Assembly (NCBI RefSeq): GCF_000420705.1
Contig: NZ_ATVL01000007.1
Coordinates: forward strand, 186,001-250,000
Reading direction: 5' to 3'
From: Hymenobacter norwichensis DSM 15439
GTDB taxonomy: Bacteria; Bacteroidota; Bacteroidia; Cytophagales; Hymenobacteraceae
DNA: 64,000 bases
Position numbers and translations under genes: made by a program. Shown here in pieces: positions 17,075 to 26,294 of this stretch. Each line of letters opens with the position of its first letter. Positions within the stretch are counted from its first letter, which is position 1. The notes under the pieces are model-generated. The model saw only the letters and a program-made list of their open reading frames with translations. It ran no database searches and was not told the origin of the DNA.

Positions 17075-17842
17075 GTGTTTTTTCTGCTTTCCAAGCTCCT
17101 CGACGTAGCCTTGCAGCCAGCTCTCTGGCTGGTACTGCTGCTAACAGCCGCCCTGCTTGCTCGGCGCCCGGCGCGGCGGCGGCACCTGCTGCAAGCCACC
17201 CTGCTGCTGGTGCTGTTGGGCACCAACGGGGCCCTCAGCAATGAGGCGCTGCTGGCCTGGGAACTGCCGCCCGTACCATTGCGCCAACTGCCGCCCCGCG
17301 CTGATGTAGCCGTGCTGCTCACTGGCATCACCAGCGTCAGTAAGTCGCCGCACGACCGGGTGTACCTGCACGAAGGCGCCGACCGGCTCACGAATGCGCT
17401 GTGGCTGTGGCGGGCCGGGCGGGTGCGCTACATTCTGGTTTCGGGCGGTTCAGGCGCTATGCTGAAAAAGGCCCACACCGAAGCCGCTGACCTCGTCACG
17501 CTGCTGCACCTGGCCGGCGTCCCCGATTCGGTGATAATCAAAGAGGACCGCAGCCGCAACACCCGCGAAAACGCTCTGTTCACCCAGCAGATTCTAGCCA
17601 AACGCCCCGAGCTGGACACGTTGCTGCTGGTTACCTCGGCCTTTCACCAGCGCCGCGCCTTGGGCTGTTTTGCCAAAGTAGGCCTGCACCCGCGGTCCTT
17701 CCCCGCCGGCTTCCTCACCACCGACCGCGCCGCTACCCCCGACTACTGGCTTATCCCCAGCGTTGATTCCTTGAACCGCTGGAGCCAGCTCCTGCACGAA
17801 ATAGCCGGCTACCTTATGTACAAGGCACTAAGGTATTTGTGA
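17075..17842 (+). CDS. YdcF/ElyC-like DUF218 membrane protein
   Basis: The 255-residue protein begins VFFLLSKLLDVAL, the usual start of Bacteroidota YdcF-like proteins, so the GTG at 17075 is chosen. Two hydrophobic helices (about 5-30 and 38-55) anchor it. The soluble DUF218 domain follows with DVAVLLTG, YILVSGGSG, EDRSRNTRENA and LLLVTSAFHQRRA, which match the family's conserved loops. Relatives SanA and ElyC influence envelope polysaccharide or lipid-carrier metabolism. The stop codon lies inside a GTGA repeat unit of the palindromic element at 17839-17911. Confidence 0.86.
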   Translation: MFFLLSKLLDVALQPALWLVLLLTAALLARRPARRRHLLQATLLLVLLGTNGALSNEALLAWELPPVPLRQLPPRADVAVLLTGITSVSKSPHDRVYLHEGADRLTNALWLWRAGRVRYILVSGGSGAMLKKAHTEAADLVTLLHLAGVPDSVIIKEDRSRNTRENALFTQQILAKRPELDTLLLVTSAFHQRRALGCFAKVGLHPRSFPAGFLTTDRAATPDYWLIPSVDSLNRWSQLLHEIAGYLMYKALRYL

Positions 17843-17911
17843 GATGGTGAGTTTGACGGGCTGCTTGCGCTAACGACGCAGTACACGCGGCTAAAACGTC
17901 AAACTCACCAT
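17839..17911. repeat. Octad-phased palindromic element, copy 1
   Basis: The left arm has two 8-bp units (GTGAGATG, GTGAGTTT) followed by GACG; the right arm is the reverse complement of the same end (17897-17911). Between them is a core of about 38 nt related to the cores of the other copies. It sits between two convergent genes. The TGA stop of the ydcF-like gene is part of the first unit, and the aldehyde dehydrogenase stop is 9 bp beyond the right arm. It could fold as a bidirectional terminator. Confidence 0.85.
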
Positions 17912-17919
17912 TTTATCAC

Positions 17920-19320
17920 TCATTCTACCTTTTTCTTTGCAGCTGGCTTTTCCTCTTTAGCTATCCAGATGGATTTCTGATTCACAAACTCCCGAATGCC
18001 CAGGTAGGACAGCTCGCGCCCGTAGCCCGATTTCTTCACGCCCCCAAACGGCATCTCCGGCGCCGACTTCACCATGCTGTTTACGAACACCGCCCCGGCC
18101 TCCACGCGGCGGGCTAGCTCCTCGCCGCGCCGCACGTTGCGGGTCCAGATGGAGCCGCCCAGCCCGAAGCGCGAGTCGTTGGCGAGCTGCACGGCGTGGT
18201 CGGCGTCTTTGGCTTCAAAAACTAAGGCTACGGGCCCGAATAGCTCTTCGTGGTAAGCGCGTTGCTTGGGCTTGATGTTGCTCAGAATCATGGGCCGAAA
18301 CAGGGCGATGCCGGGCGCGCTTTGGCCGCCGTGCAGCTCCACTTTGGCGCCCTGCGCCACCGAATCGTTTACCTGCCGGGTTAGCTCATCAGCTAGGTCG
18401 GGGCGGGCGAGGGGGCCGTACTGAGTGTCTTCGTTGAGCGGGTCGCCGGTGCGGAAGGCCAGCAGGTGGGTTTTCAGCTTGGCAATAAATTCCTTGAGCA
18501 CTGGCTTCTCCACAATGAAGCGCTTGGCGGCAATGCAGCTCTGCCCGGCGTTAATCATGCGGGCCTGCGCGGCGGTTTTAGCAGCCACCTCCAGGTTAGC
18601 ATCAGCCAGCACGATAAACGCATCGGAGCCGCCTAGCTCCAGTACAGTTTTCTTGATTTGGCGGCCGGCGGTGGCCGCTACCGCGCTACCCGCACCTTCC
18701 GAGCCGGTGAGGGTCACGGCCCGCACCCGGTCGTCTTCCAATATTTTATCAATCAACTCGTTTTCAATGAGCAGCGTCCGGAAAGTAGCAGCAGGAAAGC
18801 CGGCATCATGAAAAACCTGTTCCAGTGCCAAGGCGCATTGTGGTACGTTAGAGGCGTGCTTGAGCAGGCCGACGTTGCCGGCCATCAGAGCTGGAGCGGC
18901 AAAGCGGACCACCTGCCACAGTGGAAAATTCCAGGGCATGATAGCCAGCACAATCCCAATGGGCTCGTGGCTGATGAAGCTGCGCTGTGCCTCGGTGTTA
19001 ATCAGGTCGTCGGCCAGAAATTCTTCGGCGTGGTCGGCGTAGTAGTCGCAGCATAAGGCGCATTTCAAAACTTCGGCGCGGCCGTCTGCTACAGGCTTCC
19101 CCATTTCCAGCGCCATAAGGCGGGCCAGCTCGTCTTGCCGCTCGCGCAGTAGATTGGCGGCGCGGTGCATCAGGCGGGTTCGGTGGGCGAAGGAAGTGGT
19201 GCGCCACTCAGCGGCCGCGCGCTGGGCCTGGCCGATAATTCGCTCAGTCTGCGCCCAACTGAATGCGCGGAACCGCCGCTCAGTACGGCCAGTGTAAGGA
19301 TTTATGGAAGCAATGGGCAT
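17920..19320 (-). CDS. NAD(P)-dependent aldehyde dehydrogenase, succinate-semialdehyde type
   Basis: The 466-residue enzyme has the aldehyde dehydrogenase superfamily layout: NAD-binding region with MPWNFPLWQ and LTGSEGAG, the catalytic Glu in ELGGSDAFIV, and the nucleophilic Cys in NAGQSCIAAKRF. The C-terminal FGGVKKSGYGRE and the IREFVN segment are typical of succinate-semialdehyde dehydrogenases (GabD/Sad type), which oxidise succinate semialdehyde to succinate. The substrate is inferred from overall similarity; a broader aldehyde specificity is possible. It ends with a Lys-rich tail. Confidence 0.9.
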   Translation of the reverse strand: MPIASINPYTGRTERRFRAFSWAQTERIIGQAQRAAAEWRTTSFAHRTRLMHRAANLLRERQDELARLMALEMGKPVADGRAEVLKCALCCDYYADHAEEFLADDLINTEAQRSFISHEPIGIVLAIMPWNFPLWQVVRFAAPALMAGNVGLLKHASNVPQCALALEQVFHDAGFPAATFRTLLIENELIDKILEDDRVRAVTLTGSEGAGSAVAATAGRQIKKTVLELGGSDAFIVLADANLEVAAKTAAQARMINAGQSCIAAKRFIVEKPVLKEFIAKLKTHLLAFRTGDPLNEDTQYGPLARPDLADELTRQVNDSVAQGAKVELHGGQSAPGIALFRPMILSNIKPKQRAYHEELFGPVALVFEAKDADHAVQLANDSRFGLGGSIWTRNVRRGEELARRVEAGAVFVNSMVKSAPEMPFGGVKKSGYGRELSYLGIREFVNQKSIWIAKEEKPAAKKKVE

Positions 19321-19591
19321 AGGACGGTGGTTGGATGAGGAAAAGACTAGATAAGCATACGGCGTTGCGTATTGGTCGTTAGCCGCAAGCAGTTTCTTTC
19401 ACCCAGTCGTGCTATCATCTGCTCAGGCACTTACTCATTGAAACATAGCACCAAACCTAGCCGTAGCAGGCAGGTTATGTAAATTACAGCTGATTATACC
19501 CTTCAGCTTTCAAAACAAATGCGTTAGAAGTGTACTTTCGTCCGGCAGCGGGCCGCGTTTAACTGCTCGTTGCCTTATATTCCTGCTACTC

Positions 19592-20152
19592 GTGAATGTA
19601 ATCCCCCCAGAAGCAATACCATCCCTATCCGACGAGGATTTGCTGGTGCAACGCCTGCGCGACCGGGATGAATCGGCCATGACACTGTTCTATGACCGAT
19701 ACTCGGCTGCGCTATACGGCGTTATCATGCGCATTGTCAAGAAGGAAGAGGAGGCCGAAGACGTGCTCCAAGAGAGTATGGTCAAAATATGGAACTCTTT
19801 CGGCTCGTACGACGCTGGAAAGGGACGCCTCTTTACGTGGGTAATGAATGTTTCCCGGAATTTAGCAATTGATAAAATCCGGTCTCGACAATACCGCGTA
19901 GGTAGTCGTACCCAACCGCTTGAGGACAGCGCCGCAGTACGTGAAGCCGCATCGCCCACGTTCCGGCCCGAGCACATCGGTTTGCAGGAAATGACCAAAC
20001 AACTCAACCCCGACCAGCAGCAGGTCGTCGATATGCTGTACTTCGGAGGCTACACCCAGAGTGAAGTCGCCGAGGAGTTGGATCTGCCCCTCGGTACGGT
20101 AAAAACCCGCGCCCGAGCTGCTATTAAGGTACTTTCTAAACTGATTCGATAG
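19592..20152 (+). CDS. ECF-type RNA polymerase sigma factor (SigK-like)
   Basis: The 186-residue protein has a sigma-70 region 2 (about 25-95, with YDRYSAALYG, AEDVLQESMVKIW and FTWVMNVSRNLAIDKIR) and a region 4 helix-turn-helix (about 130-185, with YTQSEVAEELDLPLGTVKTR). Region 3 is missing, as in all ECF sigma factors. The start is GTG at 19592; no ATG exists before region 2. It is followed after two bases by its anti-sigma gene, the typical SigK/RskA arrangement. The regulon is unknown. A motif TACTTTCG at about 19533 could be its promoter. Confidence 0.93.
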   Translation: MNVIPPEAIPSLSDEDLLVQRLRDRDESAMTLFYDRYSAALYGVIMRIVKKEEEAEDVLQESMVKIWNSFGSYDAGKGRLFTWVMNVSRNLAIDKIRSRQYRVGSRTQPLEDSAAVREAASPTFRPEHIGLQEMTKQLNPDQQQVVDMLYFGGYTQSEVAEELDLPLGTVKTRARAAIKVLSKLIR

Positions 20153-20154
20153 CC

Positions 20155-21084
20155 GTGGACACTCAGCAATACATCGAATCAGGCGTTTTGGAAGAATATG
20201 CATTGGGCATATTGCCGGAAGCAGAGCGCGCCGAAGTGGAGCGCCTGGCCGGTATCCATCCCGAGATTCGTCACGAACTAGACGCCATTGTCATGGGCCT
20301 TGACGCCTATGCCGAGGCGCACTCACTAACGCCGCCCCCCGCCATGCGCGACCGGGTTTTGGCTGGTTGGCAGCAAGCTGTTCGGGGGCAAGCTTCCGAG
20401 GAAAATACAATTTCATTGCCGCCTATGTCGGTTGCTCCGGAGCCAGTAGCCGCGCAACCTACTGCTACATTTACGCCGCCGGTTGCGTCTGCCGCCTCCG
20501 AACCAGTAGTGCGCCCCATTAGCAGTGCGCCCGAACCAATGCAGCAAGCCCCGGCCCGCGGATACGGCTGGCTGATGGCTGCTTCGGTGGCTTTGCTGCT
20601 GAGCCTGGGGGCCAACTACCTGCTTTATAATCGGTGGCAGCACACGCAGTCGGAACTGTTCGCGGTGCAACAGGAGCAGGCACAGTTTGCTACTACGCAA
20701 CAGGCCTCGCAGAAGCTGCTTGCTACGCAGCAAGGCGAACTGGCAGTACTCCGCGACGAGCAATTCCGCCACGTGACCCTGGCTGGCACGCCTGCCGCGC
20801 CATCGGCAAAGGCCCGTGTGCTCTATAACCCCGCCACCCGCGCCGTGTACGTAGATGTGCGCAGCCTGCCTGTGCCACCCGCTGGCAAACAGTACCAGCT
20901 CTGGGCCCTTGACAACGGCAAGCCGGTTGATGCTGGGGTGCTGGCCGCTTCTACGGCCGCTGGGGAAGGTCTTCAGCAGATGAAGGATATTGCCAGCGCC
21001 CAGGCTTTTGCTATGACGGTGGAAAACGTCGGGGGTAGCCCTACGCCCACACTCTCCACCATGACAGTAGTAGGCAACATTTAA
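20155..21084 (+). CDS. Anti-sigma factor, RskA-like membrane protein
   Basis: The 309-residue protein starts with GTG two bases after the sigma gene stop, so the two are translationally linked. The N-terminal cytoplasmic part (YIESGVLEEYALGILP) matches anti-sigma domains that bind ECF sigma factors, here without a zinc-binding HxxxCxxC motif. A Pro/Ala-rich stretch leads to a single membrane helix (about 140-160, GWLMAASVALLLSLGANYLL). The outer part includes a coiled coil and an RskA-type C-terminal domain with YVDVRSLPVPPAGKQYQLW. It should hold the sigma factor inactive until a periplasmic signal triggers proteolysis. Confidence 0.9.
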   Translation: MDTQQYIESGVLEEYALGILPEAERAEVERLAGIHPEIRHELDAIVMGLDAYAEAHSLTPPPAMRDRVLAGWQQAVRGQASEENTISLPPMSVAPEPVAAQPTATFTPPVASAASEPVVRPISSAPEPMQQAPARGYGWLMAASVALLLSLGANYLLYNRWQHTQSELFAVQQEQAQFATTQQASQKLLATQQGELAVLRDEQFRHVTLAGTPAAPSAKARVLYNPATRAVYVDVRSLPVPPAGKQYQLWALDNGKPVDAGVLAASTAAGEGLQQMKDIASAQAFAMTVENVGGSPTPTLSTMTVVGNI

Positions 21085-21095
21085 CTTGTATACAG

Positions 21096-21145
21096 TGAAA
21101 AGCGAGGGATAAGGAAGGCAGCTTTCTTATCCCTCGCTTTTCTTT
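21096..21145 (+). terminator. Intrinsic terminator after the sigma/anti-sigma operon
   Basis: A near-perfect stem of about 18-20 bp (21096-21115 with 21122-21141) is followed by TTTT. It closes the sigma/anti-sigma transcript before the rhodanese gene. Confidence 0.87.
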
Positions 21146-21188
21146 TCAGCGGTGCCTAGCACATCAGGAAGTGAAATACATACCCCCA

Positions 21189-21716
21189 ATGGCGTGGTAC
21201 CGACGCACGAAAATGGCCTTGCTGGCTTTGCTAACGCTACCTGCTTGCGGCCAGAACAAGCCGTCTACCAGTCCCACCAACTACGACCGGCTGCTCCGAA
21301 CGCTTTACCGCAATACTGTACCAGTAGTACAGCCCACTCAACTGGCCGCCACGCTCACTCAGAAACCTGGTACGGTCGTTCTGCTCGATACTCGCACCCC
21401 AGCCGAATACCGCGTTAGTCACCTGCAAGGGGCGCAGTTTGTGGATTTCGATTCATACGAGAAAAACACTTTTGCTGACCTTTCTCACGACCGGCCCGTG
21501 GTGGTATACTGCTCTGTGGGCTACCGCAGTGAACGAGTGGGAGAACGGCTGAAGGCGCTGGGCTTCAAGGATGTACGCAACCTCTACGGTGGTATTTTTC
21601 AATGGGTGAACGAAAGCCGCCCCATATACAATGCCGCCGGCCTCACCACCGATATTCACCCGTATTCGGCGCTGTGGAGTAGCTGGCTCGATAAGGGCCG
21701 AAAGGTATACGAGTGA
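21189..21716 (+). CDS. Rhodanese-like lipoprotein
   Basis: The 175-residue protein has a lipoprotein signal with Cys after LLTLPA. A single rhodanese domain follows, with LLDTRTPAEYRVSHLQGA (the CH2A region) and the active-site loop CSVGYRSE, whose Cys would carry a persulfide. This predicts sulfur transfer or phosphatase-like chemistry in the periplasm. A GTG at 21171 is in frame, but the ATG at 21189 gives a normal lipoprotein start. It overlaps by a few bases the longest reading of the DUF2064 gene and is probably cotranscribed with it. Confidence 0.9.
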   Translation: MAWYRRTKMALLALLTLPACGQNKPSTSPTNYDRLLRTLYRNTVPVVQPTQLAATLTQKPGTVVLLDTRTPAEYRVSHLQGAQFVDFDSYEKNTFADLSHDRPVVVYCSVGYRSERVGERLKALGFKDVRNLYGGIFQWVNESRPIYNAAGLTTDIHPYSALWSSWLDKGRKVYE

Positions 21717-21757
21717 ACAGCCGTTGGTATCATACTAGTAAAGCAACCCGTTGTCAT

Positions 21758-22384
21758 ATGTCAGCACCCAGCACCGCCCACCTGCTCATCTTTGCCCGGC
21801 ACCCCGAACTGGGACGCGTGAAAACCCGGCTGGCAGCAGGCATAGGGGCGGAGGTAGCCCTGGCCGTGTATGAGGAGCTGCTTCAACATACTTACGACGT
21901 TACGGCCGGCGTAGCCGCTCACAAAACGGTGTGGCTGGCCGAGGCACCTACCACGGCTGGTCGGTTGCCGGCGGTGTGGAGTAGCTACGAGCAACGGCTA
22001 CAGTTCCCAGGCGACCTAGGCCTGAAAATGCAGGCCGCTTTTTCTTACGCTTTTTCGCGCGGCGCCACAGCGGCTGTTATCATTGGCACCGACTGCCCAG
22101 GCCTGACGGCGCCGACGCTACAGCAGGCTTATGCTGCGCTGGCTACCCATGAAATGGTTATTGGCCCGGCTGAGGATGGGGGGTACTACTTACTGGGAAT
22201 GAATGAGTTGTATCAGGATTTGTTTGCCAATAAAAGCTGGAGTACCGACTCGGTGCTGGCGCATACGCTGGCCGACGCCGCCCGGCTGGGCTTGCGAGTG
22301 GCGCAACTGCCCACCCTGCGCGACGTAGATGATGCCGCCGACCTGGCAGCCTGGCGTGCCACCTCAAATAATGGGTGCTCCTGA
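21758..22384 (+). CDS. DUF2064 / TIGR04282-type glycosyltransferase-like protein
   Basis: The 208-residue cytosolic protein has a GT-A nucleotidyl/glycosyltransferase fold: LLIFARHPELGRVKTRLA at the N-terminus (nucleotide-binding Arg-Lys pattern), IIGTDCPGL with an acidic metal-binding site, and GPAEDGGYYLLGM. It matches the TIGR04282 group, often found near radical SAM or selenium/arsenic-related genes, although none are seen here. The ATG at 21758 is preferred to an earlier frame-open start because the fold begins directly after it. It is coupled to the upstream rhodanese gene. Confidence 0.87.
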   Translation: MSAPSTAHLLIFARHPELGRVKTRLAAGIGAEVALAVYEELLQHTYDVTAGVAAHKTVWLAEAPTTAGRLPAVWSSYEQRLQFPGDLGLKMQAAFSYAFSRGATAAVIIGTDCPGLTAPTLQQAYAALATHEMVIGPAEDGGYYLLGMNELYQDLFANKSWSTDSVLAHTLADAARLGLRVAQLPTLRDVDDAADLAAWRATSNNGCS

Positions 22385-22437
22385 AGCAGGTCTGCCGGGT
22401 TTCAGCGTACTTTGGCGCTGTACTCCAACTTTGCATT

Positions 22438-23382
22438 ATGCGTTATTCTGTTCGGCGTTGGCCGCTGGGTTTGGGTTTGGCACTAAGCCTGGGCGCTGGC
22501 AGTTGCTCGTCGCCGGAGTCTGCTCCGGTAGCTGGGAAGCCCGTTGCAGCCCCAGTGCATGGAGAGGAACTGCCTAACGCTTTGCGCAGCCTGACTCCGG
22601 AGTTCAACGCTCAGTGGGCCATGGATACGCTTTGGGAAGATGGCCTAGCGGAAGTGGCTGTGTACAATGCCGAGCGGGTTGTTTATGATGAGGTGCGGCA
22701 GTTCGAGTACGTACAGCTGACGGTGAAAGAGGAGTTCAACCAGCAGTACAAGGTGAAAACCGATGACTACCAGCGGCCCGACCTGTTTCCGGTGATGAAA
22801 GTCAACCAATTCTGCCAGATTCCCACTGACCAGTACCCGTATCATTTCCTGACCTCACTGTTCTTCCGGCGCGAAAATCCGGTGGGGCTTTACAAACTCA
22901 CCAATTCGTCGCAGGAGTGGTGCGGCAACACTTTCAAGGCTTTTCAAGACGATGGCTTGCAGTACATGCAGACCTACAACTCGTACTGGGATGGGCAGGG
23001 CGCGGGGCGCCGCCGCTTGCGCCGCGACGTGCTATTTGAAGACGCTCTGCCGTACACGCTTCGCAGTTTGCGCTTCGATGCGCTGCCCACGTTTAAAGCG
23101 ACTATATGTGAGCTACAGCAAACCAGCAAGGCTAGTCCGCCAGTGTTCTACAACGCGGAAATTCAGGTGCGGCAGGCCCCGGCCACCGATACGCCGGAAC
23201 CCGCTTGGTTGGTGCGCGTGCAGCTTAACCCGGAAAAGGTCAGCACCTACTGGTTTGCCCGCAAATACCCTAATATGTTGTTGCGGCAGGAGGCTTGGGA
23301 CGGGCGCAAGCTAGCGCTGAAGAAAGTAAGCCGCTATGCCTACTGGACTCATCCGGCGCCGGACAGCACGCAGGCTAATTAG
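22438..23382 (+). CDS. Uncharacterised lipoprotein (DUF of Cytophagales, sometimes mislabelled Maf)
   Basis: The 314-residue protein has a lipoprotein signal with Cys after LGAGS. The rest is soluble and beta-rich, with EFEYVQLTVKEEF-like strands, YPYHFLTSLFF, EWCGNTFKAFQDDG and SYWDGQGAG. No catalytic motif is recognised. Similar lipoproteins occur in Cytophagales, sometimes labelled septum formation inhibitor Maf, which the sequence does not support. It is convergent with the GT-C gene, 12 bp away. Confidence 0.72.
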   Translation: MRYSVRRWPLGLGLALSLGAGSCSSPESAPVAGKPVAAPVHGEELPNALRSLTPEFNAQWAMDTLWEDGLAEVAVYNAERVVYDEVRQFEYVQLTVKEEFNQQYKVKTDDYQRPDLFPVMKVNQFCQIPTDQYPYHFLTSLFFRRENPVGLYKLTNSSQEWCGNTFKAFQDDGLQYMQTYNSYWDGQGAGRRRLRRDVLFEDALPYTLRSLRFDALPTFKATICELQQTSKASPPVFYNAEIQVRQAPATDTPEPAWLVRVQLNPEKVSTYWFARKYPNMLLRQEAWDGRKLALKKVSRYAYWTHPAPDSTQAN

Positions 23383-23394
23383 GCTTTTGGAGGA

Positions 23395-24807
23395 CTACTT
23401 TTTCGTTGTTTGCTGTTCTTCAACAAGAATGAGCGGCTTGCTTCGGCGGGTTACGTCCCACGTCAGCACGGCCAGTACCACCGCGTACTCTAGCGCCAGC
23501 AGCGCTAGGTTTTCCGTGTAGGTGCTGGTTTGATAAGCCGCGTACGATAAGACAACCATGCCCGACCACACCAGCGCGAAACGGTAGGTACTGAACACGC
23601 TCAAAGCTACCAGCGGGACCAAGTACCACGGATGAATCACCGTGGCGTTGAAGTAATACACGGCCAGGATAAGCAGCAACGTGTGCGGGAGCCGCGCCCA
23701 GGTAAGAGGTTTTTCCCGCCACGCCAGCCCCAGCGCAAAACTAGTGGTGAGCAGCGCCAGCGCTGGCCCGATGCGGGCAATTTCATTGTAGGTGGTAATT
23801 CGGTAGCCGATGGCCCGAAGCACGTAGTACACGCTGGCGTTGAACTCGAACTTGCTGAAGTAGAGCGTGAGGCTGCGGCTGATATTGCGCAGTAAATCAA
23901 GGGAAATGAACGGCAGGAAAATAAGTAGCAGCGTGAGGGCCGTTAGCCCACCGTAAAGAATGGCACGCTGCCAGCCCAGCCGCCGAACCAGTAGCGGCAG
24001 CATGAGCAGCGGCAGCAGCTTGGTGCCCACTGCTAGACCCAGCACACCCGCCGACAGCTGCCAGCGGCCCCGCACCAGCAGCCCAAGCGCCAGCAGCGTC
24101 AGGCAAATCATCAGGCCCTCGAAATGTAGATTGCCGGTCAGCTCTACAATTACCAGTGGGTTGAGCAGGTACCACAGCGCCCGGTGCGCAGGCAGCCGGA
24201 ACGCGCGTAACAGCTGTACCAGCACCACCGCCATTGCTGCCTCGGCCAGTAGCAGCACCAGCCGCATCAGCAGCACAGCTGCCCGCTCATGAGCCGGAAA
24301 AAGCCCCGAAGCCGTGCCGTACACCAGCTGGCATATTGGCGGATACACCGAATAATAATGCGGCGAATTCAGCCGGGAGTATAGGCTGGCCAGGGTGGCT
24401 TGCACGGCAACCGGACTGCCGGTGAAAAGGCTATCGGCGAGTGGGGCAAGGTGCTGGCTTGCTGTACCTTCAGGTACCAGCTCGTCGGGGCGGTATTGGT
24501 AGGGGTTGACGCCCTGCGCCACCAGCAGCCCGTCCCAACGGAAGCGGTGGTAGTCGTCAGACAAGGCGGGCCGGGCCGGTAGCCATAGCAAACGGAGCAG
24601 TAGAGCCGCCACTAGTCCGGCGCGTAAAGATAAACCCGTTTTCAACAGGACGACATACAAGCCAAACGCCACTGCCACCCACCCCAGCAGCTGCCCGAAC
24701 TGGGTGCGGGGCGTTGCATAGGCTAGTGCTGCGTAGGCCAACGCCGAGAGCAGCAGGGCCAACATATGCAGCAGGCGGAGGTGGGACGTAGGCAAGAAAT
24801 AAAGCAA
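23395..24807 (-). CDS. Integral-membrane glycosyltransferase of the GT-C (GT87-like) type
   Basis: The 470-residue protein has about ten hydrophobic segments. An early extracytoplasmic loop contains LSDDYHRFRWDGLLV with the paired acidic residues typical of polyprenyl-phosphate-sugar-dependent mannosyltransferases. HPWYLVPL lies in a late loop. It should transfer a sugar, probably mannose, from a lipid carrier on the periplasmic side. It starts 10 bp after the stop of the processive GT2 gene, so the two are cotranscribed. The sugar is inferred from the neighbouring polyprenyl-phosphate-mannose synthase-like gene. Confidence 0.83.
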   Translation of the reverse strand: MLYFLPTSHLRLLHMLALLLSALAYAALAYATPRTQFGQLLGWVAVAFGLYVVLLKTGLSLRAGLVAALLLRLLWLPARPALSDDYHRFRWDGLLVAQGVNPYQYRPDELVPEGTASQHLAPLADSLFTGSPVAVQATLASLYSRLNSPHYYSVYPPICQLVYGTASGLFPAHERAAVLLMRLVLLLAEAAMAVVLVQLLRAFRLPAHRALWYLLNPLVIVELTGNLHFEGLMICLTLLALGLLVRGRWQLSAGVLGLAVGTKLLPLLMLPLLVRRLGWQRAILYGGLTALTLLLIFLPFISLDLLRNISRSLTLYFSKFEFNASVYYVLRAIGYRITTYNEIARIGPALALLTTSFALGLAWREKPLTWARLPHTLLLILAVYYFNATVIHPWYLVPLVALSVFSTYRFALVWSGMVVLSYAAYQTSTYTENLALLALEYAVVLAVLTWDVTRRSKPLILVEEQQTTKK

Positions 24808-24817
24808 ATTAAGGCGG

Positions 24818-26284
24818 CTAGCTCCGGTGCCGCAGCGAGTAATAGAAAATCAGGCCGTAGCCTACCGTCAGCATCAGGTGGAACGGGACGAGGCCCCAGT
24901 CGCCAAAGTAGAGGCCCGCCGCAATACCACCGGCAAAGTACAAGGTCAGTACCCCTTCCAGCACAGTAACTCCGTCGAGTAGGGAGCCGGTGCGGTAGCG
25001 GCGGCCCCGCCAAGTGCCCTGCCGGTGCACCAGCCCCAACTTAGGCGTCCGGATAAACGCCGACTGCCGGCCCAGCCACCCCAGCACCACCGCCCGCGCG
25101 TTGTGCAACGTGAGCCCCATCGACATGGAGAGAAACAGCAGGAATTTCGGAACAAACTGTCCGGCCGAAGCGCCTGGCTTATCTAGCTGCCAGCTGCTGT
25201 AGTAGTAGTAGATGAGCGGCACAAAAGCCAGCAAAAACACCGAGGCCAGCTGCAAGAGCGGCTTGAGCTGCGGCAAATCAGCCCGCACGAACACCAGCGG
25301 CACACTCACCACGGCCATCAGCAGAATGGCCACAAACACGCTGCTATTGAGCAAGTGAAACGCCGCGTGCAGCTTGGTGGCGGCCGTTTGGTTGGAGCGC
25401 AGCACCGTGCCCAGGTGCTTGCGGGCCGTTTCGGCGGCGCCCTTGTTCCAGCGAAACTGCTGCGACTTGAGGGCATCCATAGCAGCAGGCAGCTCGGCGG
25501 GGGCCACCACCTGCGGCAGGTAGCGGAACCGCCAGCCCCGTAGCTGGGCTCGGTAGCTCAAATCCAGGTCTTCGGTGAGGGTATCGGTATGCCAGCCGCC
25601 AGCATCCTCAATGCAAGCGCGCCGCCATACGCCACCGGTGCCGTTGAAGTTGATGAAGTGCCCGCCGCTAGTTCGGCCTACCTGCTCCAGGTAGAAATGC
25701 GCGTTCAGCCCAAACGCCTGCAACTCCGTCAGCAGTGAATAATCTTCGTTGAGGTGGCCCCAACGGGTCTGCACCACCCCAATTTGGGGCGTATCGAAAT
25801 AGGGTAGCGTGCGGCGCAGGAAGTCAGGCTCGGGCACAAAATCGGCGTCGAAAATGGCAATGAACTCGCCGTTGGTTAGCTCCAGTCCGTGCCGAAGCGC
25901 CCCCGCCTTAAAGCCCTGCCGGTCAGTTCGGCGCACCTGGTCGATGCGCAGGCCCTGGGCGCGGTAGTGGGCCACGCGGGCAGCCACCAGGCCCACGGTT
26001 TCGTCGGTGGAGTCGTCGAGGACTTGCAGGTGCAGCTTATCGGCCGGGTAATCGAGGGCAGCGCAGGCATCAAGCAGGCGCTCTGCTACATACACTTCGT
26101 TGTAGAGCGGTAGCTGCACCGTCACGCGCGGCCAGACAGCCGGGGCAGCCGGTTCAGGCGGCAGTCCGCGCGCGTAGGCCCGTAGCGCCAGCCGCGTCAG
26201 CTGAAACTGCGTGAGACTGAAGCCCAGGATAAACACCAAGCACAGCCCGTAAAGCACCAGCAGCGTAATTTCAAGAAAGAGCAT
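24818..26284 (-). CDS. Processive family-2 glycosyltransferase (cellulose/glucomannan synthase-like)
   Basis: The 488-residue membrane protein has an N-terminal helix, a cytoplasmic GT-A domain and four or five C-terminal helices. The processive GT2 motifs are all present: VLDDSTDET, DADFVPEPDFL (DxD), TEDLDLSYRA (TED) and QQFRWNKG (QxxRW). It lacks a PilZ domain. Such enzymes polymerise or elongate a beta-linked polysaccharide through the inner membrane. It lies between a polyprenyl-phosphate-mannose synthase-like gene and a GT-C gene. Confidence 0.9.
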   Translation of the reverse strand: MLFLEITLLVLYGLCLVFILGFSLTQFQLTRLALRAYARGLPPEPAAPAVWPRVTVQLPLYNEVYVAERLLDACAALDYPADKLHLQVLDDSTDETVGLVAARVAHYRAQGLRIDQVRRTDRQGFKAGALRHGLELTNGEFIAIFDADFVPEPDFLRRTLPYFDTPQIGVVQTRWGHLNEDYSLLTELQAFGLNAHFYLEQVGRTSGGHFINFNGTGGVWRRACIEDAGGWHTDTLTEDLDLSYRAQLRGWRFRYLPQVVAPAELPAAMDALKSQQFRWNKGAAETARKHLGTVLRSNQTAATKLHAAFHLLNSSVFVAILLMAVVSVPLVFVRADLPQLKPLLQLASVFLLAFVPLIYYYYSSWQLDKPGASAGQFVPKFLLFLSMSMGLTLHNARAVVLGWLGRQSAFIRTPKLGLVHRQGTWRGRRYRTGSLLDGVTVLEGVLTLYFAGGIAAGLYFGDWGLVPFHLMLTVGYGLIFYYSLRHRS

Positions 26285-26294
26285 TCTATGGTAA

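Noticed and set aside
22438..23382. Septum formation inhibitor Maf
   Set aside because: No Maf nucleotide-pyrophosphatase motifs; the protein is an exported lipoprotein.
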